Below are positions 44,049 to 55,300 of a stretch of DNA of 64,000 bases, piece by piece. Both the position numbers and the translations under genes were made by a program. The first letter of the stretch is position 1. Every line of letters starts with the position of its first letter. The notes beneath the pieces were generated by a model. It saw only the letters and a list, made by a program, of their open reading frames with translations, searched no databases and had not been told where the DNA came from. The stretch covers positions 186,001 to 250,000 of the forward strand of contig WIXG01000036.1 of the NCBI GenBank assembly GCA_009869945.1. Reading direction: 5' to 3'. The stretch is from Mesaphorura yosii (lineage: Eukaryota > Arthropoda > Collembola > Poduromorpha > Tullbergiidae).

Positions 44049-45284
44049 ATGGCCGTTCGAGTACTTGAGTTGTATTGCGGAATAGGCGGATTTCACTGGG
44101 CGCTGAAACGTAAGTCATCACATATTGTTTTCTTTATTTTTTCCGCGAGTGAGAAAACTGATTATGCTTAAATTGCTGAAAGTTTGCTTTCTCGTCAGTG
44201 GCCTCAAGAGATCGATTTCAATTTGAAGTCGTTGCCTCCATCGACATCAACACAACCGTCTTGCAAGTGTACAGACACAACTTTCCTGATGAAAACATTC
44301 TAAACAGAAATATTGAGAGCTTAACCAGCGATGAAATCAACAAGATGCGGGTGAACATGATTGTTATGAGTCCGCCTTGTCAGCCCTTTTGCCGGTGAGC
44401 TACTAAATCATCTGAATTCATGAGACCAATCTCAACGCTCGGGTCAAAAGAAATGTAACCTAGAAATTTCCAGGTCTGGACTACAAATGGATCTCCAGGA
44501 TAGTCGTACAAATTCATTCCAGCATATTTTGGACATTCTTCCCGAAATCCAATTCAAGTACCTAGTCCTTGAAAATGTTCAGGGGTTCGAAACCAGCGAC
44601 GCCAGAAACCAGTTGGTTAAGACCTTGGAAAGATGTAGCTTTCAGTGGCAAGAATATCTGACCAGTCCAGCTGATGTGGGAATTCCCAACTCCAGGCTTC
44701 GATACTACATGATCGCCAAAGCACAAAACTTAGGTTCTCCATTTGAATCACCTCCAACAATTCAATCACTAAAAGGAATCCCTTCACTCAAAGACAGTAA
44801 CAAGATACGCACTTGTGAAACATCGTATGCGTCATTACTCAAGGCTGAACTCGGGATTTGGCGTTCTAGACGGCAGAAAGTGCTCATGTCGGATGATTAC
44901 AAGAATGTATCTGACGAAGATCCTCCATGTGTCGCCGATATTCTCGAACCTGACGCGGGTGACGAAACAGTAGTTTCTCCAAGCCTCAGGGAGAAGTACG
45001 AACAAGCAATGGACATTGTTGCGCCAAATTCTGCAAATACATGCTGCTTCACGAAAAGTTACGGCCACTATGTTAAAGGAACTGGCTCAGTGTTGTCTTG
45101 TGTAGATGGTAATGGACTTAAGAAACTTCGATTTTTCACTCCAAGAGAAGTGTTAAGACTGATGTGTTATTCAGACTCATTTCAATTTCCAAATGATGCA
45201 TCAGTAAAGCAACAGTACAAAGCTCTAGGAAATAGTTTGAATCCGTACGTTGTGGCCATTCTTATCACATTACTGATCAGCTAA
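44049..45284 (+). CDS. TRDMT1: tRNA (cytosine-5) methyltransferase DNMT2/TRDMT1
   Basis: Three exons: 44049-44109, 44199-44394, 44474-45284. They give 355 residues (human 391). DNMT2 methylates C38 of tRNA-Asp and a few other tRNAs using S-adenosylmethionine. Motif I is L-E-L-Y-C-G-I-G-G. Motif IV is M-S-P-P-C-Q-P-F with catalytic Cys81. Motif VI is L-E-N-V with Glu119, and motif VIII is I-P-N-S-R-L-R-Y. The DNMT2-specific C-F-T motif appears as T-C-C-F-T-K-S-Y-G-x-Y near residue 275. Motifs IX-X close with L-G-N-S-L-N-P-Y-V-V. The variable loop before the target-recognition part is shorter than in vertebrates. The last 15 bases of the CDS overlap the RAD51C CDS on the other strand. Confidence 0.96.
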
Positions 45285-46645
45285 CTTCAATCTCGAATAC
45301 CCAACGACGTAACCTGTAATACCACAATTCTTATTATCTCTTGCTAAAATAAAAACGCAAGACAGACTAACCTTGTAATAAGATGGGGTTGTGTATCCTT
45401 TGTGAGACTTTGCGATGATAGCTTTCCTTAACTTTCCATATCGCGTTAATTCTATCCGTGTGTGCGGCAGATGTGTAAAACTTTCACCCAGGTATGGAAC
45501 GTAGTATTTGCGGCCATTTCGGTAAAACCGAGTGGTGAGATTGTTCGTAACTACAACCTAACAAACGGTGATACCATGTATGTAAATATAAAAACAGCTT
45601 ATATTTTATATTATCCGACTGGATATTGTTCTGTAACTCACCGCCAGATCATATTTGGACATTAAGCCATATAATTGCTGGCACACATAATACATCTTCT
45701 TAACTCGGTCTTCAAAGTTTCCTTCGCATTCATAAAAGACGAAAGCGAGGCTGTCAAGGACAATTAATTTAACCTAGAAAAATCGAATTGGATTATGTAT
45801 ACAAGTTTGCTTTAAGTCATCTGAATTGGATGTAACATGGCGAACCTTCCTCGTTTTCAAGTATTCGTGTAATCCTTCCAAAATTTTCTCGAGGTCCAAG
45901 ACACTATCACAGCCAACATAATGCACCGCGTTGAGTAACTGCTTGACACTAAGCTTAAAATCTGCCGTAGCAGCTCGGCAATGAATTGCAAATTTGCGAG
46001 CCATGACTAATTACAAATCAAAAGACGTCAAAGTTAAGTCACCAAATCATAGTCATAGTCATGAAACTTTGTAAAAATTAAGCAGAACTTTACCTCGCAT
46101 CCTCCTTAGACAAAACGAGCCTTCCGTGTCGATGTAAATGCATTCAGCCTCGTGACCTTCGATTGACTCAGGAATTTGGATATTAAGACAGAGTTGCATA
46201 CTGCAATCAGAGTAAACTCAAATGGATTAAGTAATTGATTGAGAGAGTAAGAAGTTAGAGTGCAGATTTTATGGAGTTGTGAAATATGGAACCAACCAGA
46301 AAGTCGTTTTTCCCAGTCCTTTATCACCATGCAGTTCTGTCATCATACTCATTTCGAAGCCACCATAAATTGTAACGTCGAGGGCCTTGCAGAATGTCAT
46401 CAGTGGCAAATTGATGGGTTTCCATTCAACCTAAGCGCAAGATACAAAGGCAGAGATTTAAAACACCTTTTCCTGAGGAGGCAATGTAATCAACAAACCT
46501 CTAGCATTTCCAATGCTGTTGGCACGTTAATTACTTCTTGTTCTTGTTCTTCTTCTACGTACTCCTCGTCTTCGTCCTCCATGTCTGCCTCCTCGTACCA
46601 CTCATCGGCATCAAATTCCATGCCATATTCCGAAGGATCATCCAT
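45270..46645 (-). CDS. RAD51C: RAD51C recombinase paralog with an acidic N-terminus
   Basis: Six exons on the minus strand: 46645-46499, 46430-46297, 46200-46094, 46006-45846, 45773-45642, 45557-45270. They give about 322 residues (human 376). Residues 1-40 are strongly acidic (runs of D and E). A-L-E-M-L-E then joins the core at the point equivalent to human A-L-E-L-L-E. Then come T-F-C-K-A-L-D, Walker A G-D-K-G-L-G-K-T (84-91), I-P-E-S then Y-I-D-T-E-G-S-F, Walker B V-K-L-I-V-L-D (184-190) and V-V-T-N-N-L-T. L-G-E-S-F follows, at the place of human L-G-E-S-W. RAD51C works in the BCDX2 and CX3 complexes of homologous recombination. The N-terminal helical domain is missing. The last exon could alternatively splice at 45372, but reading through to the stop at 45270 gives a tail that fits the family. 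Confidence 0.88.
45348..45353 (+). terminator. poly(A) signal of DNMT2, inside the antisense RAD51C coding exon
   Basis: AATAAA 64 bases after the stop. It lies within the last RAD51C exon (45270-45557) read on the opposite strand. Confidence 0.55.
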
Positions 46646-47512
46646 TGTGATCGCGACTAGTGAATCTTTGTTTTAACGGCGATGCAGGAGCACTTTACTA
46701 TTAACTGTGTTCTGGTTTGGATAGTGCAAATGCTTTCTGGGGATCGACGCCAGGATTGCATACACCTAAACCGAAGACATGTAATTCCCTATCAGTTTCC
46801 GATCGACTGACCGGTTCCAAAGTTCCAGTGCAAAGAGACGATGAGAACGAAGTAGAATGAGAAAAGGGATATCAAACGAGTTCGCGGCAATAAATCCAAA
46901 GATCAAGAACAAAGCCAACTCCAACTACAAAAGCCACAGATCAAATCATGTGCCTCAAACTCTTGTCTTTCTCGTGCAAGGTTTTAATAGATGAATCGGA
47001 TAACGGATAATGATGGATATTAATAGCAATCTGAGGCTTGTGCGAACTTAGGGTGAATTGAGGTGGATTTGATGCACATTCTAATTGCCAACCCACCGCG
47101 CCAAATCCCGTGGCTATAATTACAACCACAACCAACTCCTACTCGAAGAAATTGTTGCTAAAGTCAAAAGGCGCAAGTTGATTTCAGTGATTGTAAGGCA
47201 GTATTTATTAGTACACACGCTCTTTTGAGTACTCACCATATTAGCAGTTATACAGTCATAATAATCTCGGGTGATTACTCGTTATTCGTTTGTTTCAGAT
47301 TATAAACATTGATACTAGGGCATTAGGGTATATTGCTAGTAACTGATTCTCGATAAAAACGGTAACATTCTATGTAACACACTATGTAACAATAATAATT
47401 AAAATATTCTAAACAGCAGCAAACCATCTACAATGTATCCAATATAAATAACCAAGATTTAGTATTCACGCACCACACATTTGTAATTTACAGGTTAAAG
47501 CACACACGTTTT
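46646..47512. other. RAD51C promoter and ZDHHC 3' UTR interval
   Basis: Both neighbours are on the minus strand, so this holds the RAD51C promoter (near 46650-46900) and the ZDHHC 3' UTR. No other gene seen. Confidence 0.5.
47204..47209 (-). terminator. Possible poly(A) signal of the ZDHHC gene
   Basis: TTTATT on the plus strand (AATAAA on the minus), about 305 bases past the stop. Confidence 0.45.
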
Positions 47513-50300
47513 CTATACAGAAATTTCATAGTTCATGTCATACACACTTGTTCTGTCCGACATTTCATTAGGCTGAGCACTCGAGCCCTGGGGACTATTC
47601 CTGTTGTTGGGGTTTGGAGGTCTGTTTCCCATGTGAATCGTGTCAGTCATTTCCAAAGCTCGTACAAAGCTGATAGGTCTACGCGCGCTCGGACTACCTC
47701 TCACACCATCACTTGTGGAGTTGGGAAAAAGCTTTCTCTTTATGTTCGGAGACAGCGGAGGTGGCCCGTTGCTCCCTGACGGCATGTACCCCGTAGAGTG
47801 AGAGGGGTTGTAGCTGGGCGTGCTGTGGTAGTAGCCCCGACCGCTCATGTCACTGTTGCCCACGCTACTACTGCTGGTGAGGGCGTTATGCTGAATCGGG
47901 CTCGTAGGATTTGAATGAAAGTAATTAGGGTTCGATGAACTGAAGTTAGTAGTAGGCAAGACACCCACTGTTGGTGAATTATCCTTCCAGGTGTACACTC
48001 CTCTCTCAGGAGAACTAGCGAGTTCGCGAATCGACCCATCCGCCTCTCTATGCTGGCCCAAACCATGAAGTTGCCTCTCGTACATCAGTGCCCCCTCAGA
48101 AAAGAACCTTCGCTCTCCGTTCTGATTTCCGTAGGAGTCATAATACTGTGTTGGTTGTATCCTAGAGTGAGAATTCGATGCCAGACCCATTCCTATGAAA
48201 TCTGGCCTGCCAGACTGTGTCGGGGTTGGTGGGCTTGACCGCCTTCCAATTGGACTTCCCGGCATTGTGAATGGGGTAGGAACACCACCCATAGACCGCA
48301 TTTTCTGCTGAAATGTGGGGCTTGACGCTCCTCTTGATTCCGTATGGTCAGGTGAAATAGAGTCAGGTGTCTGACTTCGTGGCCGCCCTCCATCGTTGCT
48401 CCTGAACAGCACATCAAAAACAGAGATGCATTTTCACCGCCAGAACATAAGTAAAGAGACAGGACTCCTCACCTTTGGCGATTTGGATGCGGGGACCCAT
48501 GGCCATACTGACTTCGAACAGGTCTCATCATGTGCCCCATCGATGAGGTCGATTCATCGTGCATTGGATTTGTAGGCAAGAAGAAATTAGTTTTAGAACC
48601 GTGGCGTTGAAATGGTGGTGTAGGTTCACAGTCCAAGCTCTGAGACGCTTGAAGTCCCAAGTCATGCTCAGACATATCTCGATTCGAAGATGGCAACATC
48701 TGAACATAAAATGCAACATTCTCAAAGTCATTGCTAAATCTTGCGTTTGCTAATATGACTGATGATTGGTGGGCACCGTTTATAACTGAACAAATTCAAC
48801 GTCTAGCTCGTCTAAGTCAATCTAGCTAATTTGGAGACACCATCGTTTCAACTTTACAATTTTAATATGAGATGCTGATCACTGTCCAAATGCGTGAGTT
48901 GGAACTTTTGACTACAAAGCAGAAACTGTGAATACAAATGGATAAATTTACCTGTCGATAGCTTCGGGGCGAATGTAGCGAGGGAAGAGTCCCAGATTTT
49001 GACTTTCCAGGGTGAGTTCCATTGTCAATGTACACTTTCACCTGATTTCCACCTGTGGAACTGCCTGTTGGTTGAAGCGGGCCTCCTCCGCCAACAGAAT
49101 TTGGTTCGTAAAGAACCTGCATATTAGCGTTCAGATATTTTCTGGCCCTAACCAACCTATTTAATGATAGCCAAAATAGAGTTACTCTGCTCTATATGTG
49201 ATAGATACAGGGACACGCTGTGAACTCACCCTGGGTACTGTGGGCCAAATAAGGTATAGCAACAGTTGTGACAGCAACCACGAGAAAACGGATTGTACCC
49301 TCCACGGTACTTTCCAGTCACTTGCTCGTTTGTAGTCCGACCTCTCGAAACAAGAACGATATGAAACCCAGTTAACCCCACAATGGGGAAAAACAGGATG
49401 CATATCACGACCATAACTGTAACACTGCGCAAAGCAAATATGGTACATTCACCATGACGCATTCCACTCTAGCAATACTTCATTCTAAATACTTACGAAA
49501 TGACTGTGCGAAGTTCCGACATCTTTTCCATGTGATCCAGCAAGTATATCAGACATAATGAGAAGATGGCTATCATATGCACGGAAAGGGACATCAGAAA
49601 CATGAAGAAAAATCGATAGTTCCGCCTGCCAATGCAGTTATTAACCCACGGACAATGGTGATCAAAAGTCTAATTAAGAGTTCAATTTTAGTCGACGATA
49701 TTTAATATTTCCGACCTAAAAGACAGGCTTCCAAGTTTCATACCTCGATGCAGTGATTGCAAACACTGCAATGGGAGCATCTTGGCGGTCGATAAAATTG
49801 GCATGTCACACACCACTTCATTCTAACAGTTATGCCATGCACGTCGACAGTTTTGTAAAGTGGTGCCCTCAAATCGTCGTTGTCATCTTCCCCTCTGGAT
49901 GCTAAATTGAATTAAGACGTGCGCTTTTTATATTTCTGATGACTGTGTGTCGGTCAACCTATTTTCATAGTGTGAATTTACTAACCTTTCGGAATAACTC
50001 CGGGATCCATAAATGTGGCAAGTGTGAAATTGGCAATGACGATGAAAGCAATCAATGCTTCCCCAACGGGAATCCAGAAACTGTACTTCTCGACGTACCA
50101 TTGTGCGCTGCAAGCAGATTTGGAACGATTATATACTGAGCTGAAAAATTAGTTATGGGATGAAACTTTAGCCGTGCGTACGGAAAAATGAAGAACAGTA
50201 AAGTTGTAGTTAAGAGTAGAACCCAAGCCACTGTCACGGGCAGGTATTTCTTCGTCTCTTTCCATTTAGACATTTTTTCATCGGATGACGAATGACCCAT
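47513..50300 (-). CDS. ZDHHC8: Palmitoyltransferase ZDHHC5/8-like, with a PDZ-ligand tail
   Basis: Eight exons on the minus strand: 50300-50182, 50107-49986, 49901-49744, 49669-49497, 49424-49230, 49156-48952, 48699-48473, 48401-47513. They give 695 residues (human ZDHHC5 is 715). Membrane segments are near residues 17-37 and 50-72 and again after the DHHC domain. The cysteine-rich domain reads M-K-W-C[14 protein letters not shown]. The catalytic D-H-H-C lies at 136-139, followed by [13 protein letters not shown] family-specific block, [12 protein letters not shown], comes next. The long Ser/Pro-rich cytosolic tail ends in E-I-S-V, a PDZ-binding end like that of ZDHHC5/8. The enzyme S-acylates membrane proteins. 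The first donor (50182) is the least certain junction, chosen by phase and family spacing. ZDHHC5 and ZDHHC8 cannot be told apart here. Confidence 0.9.
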
Positions 50301-52364
50301 TTCCTTTAGTTATTTACGGCACCGGATGACACATGGTAATTACACTTCACTTTTACGATAAAACTTCATTCTTTCGGAAACTCGACATGAACGAATAACG
50401 TGATCTGAATAAATGAGAAATTATTTTAAAAATTCGATCGATGAAGACCGATCTCAACTAACGATAAAAAAAAGTGGGTTTGATTGTCAACTGTTGTGCG
50501 TTAGTGACTGCTCCCACTCCGCTGTATTCGGAGGAGTATTTAACTAAAAGTTACGCGTCCATAAGTCATTTAATTTAAAATCAAACAGATATTCAAAAAG
50601 TGCTCGCATCTTCTCAAACATTCAAATTGAAATGTATTTGTAAACATCTCTGGCACGGGGAGATGGGGCTACGAGTATGTAAATGCGAAAACTCTACACA
50701 CGAAAAATGAAGCTGGGTGCTGGGAATGGGATCAGGATCAGGATGTATGAGATGAGAACGCGTACAATATGCAATTTGATGCAAGGCTGTCTGACGCTAA
50801 CCACGCATCGCATTGGGTATTGTTCGGTAGCGGTTATCTGCCCTCCCCGGCGTTCCCGATCTGTCCTCTGCTACGCCGACATTTGTGTGCAGGAATTCGC
50901 TCCGATCCCGTCATTTAAGGATCGTTCACCTTCACCTCAGTTCATGATTTGAGGCCCCATTATTGTCCTAGAATAGAAAACCAATGGAATGGAATGCCTA
51001 GAAAATGATCACGGCGATTGTGTCTAAAATGACTCAAATTGTCACCTTTAGAGTACAAAATTTTATTGCAATTGAGTATTTACAGTGGAGCCTTGATATT
51101 TTGGACGTTTGGGGCCGAGCGCCCGAAGCGCAATGGCGCTGACATTCACAGATTTCGAGAGCATGAGATTAGTGTGGAGATTCGATCGTGTCAGTCGAGT
51201 AACCCATCCCAAACAAACAACCCCAGCCCAACACACTTTTACTTTCCGACAGAACACAATCAGGGCTTAGGGAATATAATGCAATGCACTCGCAGAGATG
51301 ATGTGCGTGTGGGTGAAGATGAAGAAATGTATGCATCTCTGGTTGCAATAGCAAGTTCCTTCCCTTCTCTCTTTTGCCTCTGCTCTGCAATTCTCATAGG
51401 CTATGGCTTTGGCTGTGAGTGGCTGTGCGACTGCGCTAGGCTCACTTCTGAATCAATCCCGTTTCATTATTTTTGTTTTGTAAGTTTTGGACATGTACAT
51501 CATCATTATCAATATCTTGTCAGACATTCTATTCGTTTATATCTCACTACCACCTCATCCAAGTAGTGTAGTGCTTTCGATTGCTTAATTATTACTAAAA
51601 TCAGTAATTGAAAGCATCTTCACCAAATTTCCATTGTGAATGTGTGACAGGTTGAGGGTCTGAGCTATGTACCGTTTTTTGTAAACTCTTTTTATATGAT
51701 TACACGGATTGAATCACGGAAGTAAATCAATTACTAGTGAGAGCGTGAAGCTCGACTTCATTCCCTCAAGATTAATTAAGTGGAGTAAATGAACAAAGCT
51801 AGCAATTAAGCACGAATTAGTGGGTCATCAAAATTAATAATTAACGTATTGATCTTATTCGTGAATGTGAATCGACAAAAGCAGAAAAACTTCAACAGCA
51901 AAATGCCTTCTAAATTGGCTTGTCATAGAACTGAAATCACATGAATTGCCGACTGCGTGTGCGAAGCACGAAACACCGAATCGGAAAGGAAAAAGACAAA
52001 CGATCCGTCTCTTAATTGATTGTGACGTTAGCATAAGGCCGAACCGACAACACAACTTCAACGACAACCGAGCTCGTGGAGCGGCAACAAAGATCCATTG
52101 CTTCTAATGGATGAATCTGGAACAACGCAGTACTCATTCAATTGATCTTAGTGTAGAATCCACGTCAGTGGACCCGGTGCACCTTTGTTCAGGCGGCGCC
52201 TCAATCACTGACACCAATTAGCAGCAAAGATTATTTGTGAGAAAAACACTTTTCATCTGATTGTGATTATGGTAAATGTGCAATTTGCAAAGTCTGGTCT
52301 TTCGAGGCTGACGTTCTACTCGTGGAGCTGCTAACTTATTTCTCCGGAAAAGTCAAGCGTAATT
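50301..52364. other. Divergent 2 kb interval between the ZDHHC gene and plexin A
   Basis: The two genes point away from each other, so both promoters lie here, possibly with non-coding leader exons. I see no recognised coding exon. Confidence 0.5.
51039..51566 (+). other. Unassigned 175-codon open frame
   Basis: A long open frame without a good ATG start (it begins at TTG). Translation gives a Ser/Asn/Pro-rich first half and a Cys- and Phe-rich hydrophobic second half. I recognise no family, and a frame of this length can occur by chance in 64 kb. Probably not a gene. Confidence 0.15.
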
Positions 52365-55300
52365 ATGATCAAGATTCGTGGTTGCAACAGTTGCAAGGCC
52401 CAACGTCGGTGGTCCCTTACACTCACACTGATCTCCGCACTCTGTCTACAAAATGTCATCTTCAGTACTGCACACATTGTGCACACCTTTCACGATTCGA
52501 CAGTGCTGAACTCCACCGTCAATAATCACCTGGTGGTCCACAAAGAAACTGGTATACTGTATGTTGGTGCTGTCAATCGGATTTACCAGCTAGATCCGAA
52601 TTTAAAGCTGATCGCATCAAACAAGACTGGTCCGCATCAGGATTCTACAGAATGCTCTGGTAAGCTAGGTTCAAATCGATGTATGTTTTGTTCCAATTAA
52701 GGGGTAAAAGCTGAGCATCTTATCTTCCTGGTTTGCAGGCTACCACGACTGCCCTGATAAGACACAATTTCATTGGACAAATAACGTCAACAAAGCTCTT
52801 GTAGTTGACTACTCAAGAGCTAAGCTAATCTCTTGTGGCAGCCTTTACCAAGGAATATGCTCAATCATTGGACTTGATAATGTGTCAAATACTGAGGCTG
52901 AGGTTGTCAACGAGCCAATTGTTGCCAACAATGCATCTGCGAGTACGGTTGTCTTCATTGCGCCTGGCCCCCCAACCCCACCAACATCGACAGTAAGTTC
53001 AGATTACAATATTCATATCGCAGCATTCATCAAAGTCGGCATTAATTCACCTTCAATGCTTCAATAATTTCAGGTACTCTATGTCGGCGTTACTTACACT
53101 GGAAACTCGCCATATCGCCATGAAGTACCAGCTGTTTCAAGTCGCAGCTTAAATCCGAGGGACAACTTCGGAATTGTAACAACTGGAGTGTCATCTGGAA
53201 CTAAAATGCAGATCAATATGCGAGAGCAATATCCTATCAACTACATTTACGGATTTAGTTCTGAAGGATTCTCTTACTTCATGACCACGCAGAAGAAGGA
53301 TACACTCAGCTCATCGCCTTTCATCTCAAAACTTGTCAGAATTTGTCAAAATGATTCCAATTACTATTCCTACACTGAAATTCCAATCGAATGCGTCAGC
53401 GAGTCAACTGGAGAAAAGTTCGACTTGATTCAAGCAGCTTATGTTGGGAAACCGGGGCCAGATTTGGCCAACAAGTTGGACATTACTCATTTAGATGACA
53501 TTCTTTACGCCGTGTTCAGTCAGTCCGATCCACCTGGAGATTCAACACCGGGTCGCCAGAGTGGGCTCTGTGTTTACTCACTGAAGGACATTCGACGGAA
53601 ATTTGTAGAAAATATTGAGCTATGCTTTCAAGGGAAGGGAAATCGTGGACTGGGATTCATAGCGACAAGTGCACCCTGTGTCTCCACTGTAAGTTTTGAG
53701 AATTCATCAACCAGATATGCCTCTTGACGTTTTAAAGGGCAAGAGTTTGCATCTTGCATCTAATACTGAATTTATTATTCCAGAAACTAAAAATTATTGA
53801 GGAGGATTTTTGTGGAATGGATGTCAACACTCCTCTAGGCGGTGAAAAGCCTGTTGTTGCAGTTTCAGTATTGAATTTCACTTCGCACCTAACAGCGGTT
53901 GCAGCAACTTCGGCTGGAAATTTTACGGTTGTTTTTCTTGGAACTAGTAACGGGCACTTGAAAAAGGTTAGTTAAATTGCTAATTTCAAATTAAATGCCA
54001 GTAGTGGCATGAGGAGTACAGCAGTACTTACAAATCTCACATTTTCAAGGTTGTTGTCGAGACCGGAAAGTCTGGAGCTGAATACGACGACATTCCTATC
54101 GATCCTGGCCAGAGAATCAACAAAGATTTGTTCTTTGATCCTCAAAAGGCACATCTCTACGTTATGACTGACAGAAAGGTAGGTTCTCAACTTTAGACAT
54201 CTACATATCGCAATTCTTTGGAAATAAAAATCATGACCAACCCTGCTTGCTTCGTTTCAGATTTCCAAAGTGTTAGTGCACAACTGTTCCGCCTACGCAA
54301 CGTGCAATGAATGCGTTGAAGTCGGAGACCCATATTGTGGATGGTGTTCTCTTCAAAATAAGTAAGTCATTTATACGATTTCTCACTAATCCCTAAACGT
54401 GATGCGATTAAGAATTTGACTAGCGATTCAAACTTGTATTAGATGCACCTTGAAGAATAACTGTCCGAAGGGTCCGAAGACCACTGATTTATCACTCTCA
54501 TGGATCTCTTACAAGAGCGGTCAATGCACCAGAATAACCACCGTGAACCCAAGCCAACTACAAAGCTCAACCGCACGAACGGTTAGTTGACAGAACGAAC
54601 CACTTTTAGCTTAAACTTTTTCTTTGTCCTGATTCTAATTCTTGAATCCTGTGATATTAGCTCTCACTTACCATTGAGCATCTGCCTACGAGGTCGGGAG
54701 ATTTCTCCTGTGTCTTCCGTTTTGTCAATGGAAAGACTTTGAAAACACACGCAAATCTGACTAATAATGGAGTGACTTGCTACACGCCGCCTACATCTGA
54801 TCTTCCACCAATACCTCCTGGACAACACAACTTCACTGCCGTACTATCAGTTCGTATGTCTCAAGAAGGCTCAGTTGCGAACGACTTTGTTGCCACCGAT
54901 TTCGTGTTTTTTGACTGCAATACGTACACGACATGCACTTCTTGCGTCACGTCTGCGTTCCCGTGCGACTGGTGTGTTTCCAAGCACAGATGCACGCATG
55001 ACACTGCAGAAAACTGTCGTAATGACGTACTGGTGACTGGGCTTACTCGAGTTGGACCAAGCATAAGGAGCGGACCAGGTTTTTGTCCTAGAATAAATGT
55101 GACTAATGGATCATCCGAGTTGCTGGTGCCATTTGGATCTGTGAAGCGGATTCAAGTGAAGGTCGAGAACATTGCACAGCAAATCATTGTGCAGACAAGA
55201 TTTTCCTGCAGATTCAATATTGAAGGAAGAGTGACTCCGGCAAATGCTCAGCTAGTCGAGAATACAATCTACTGTGACCCAATATCCTTCACCTACAATT

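Noticed and set aside
45343-45371. Possible intron in the last RAD51C exon between GTTAGT and TTTTATTTTAG
   Set aside because: It would be only about 28 bases, too short to splice. Reading through gives a family-like tail.
46260-46676. 138-codon plus-strand frame with a serine run
   Set aside because: It is the complement of the RAD51C acidic exon and neighbouring exons. The Glu/Asp codons read as Ser on the other strand.
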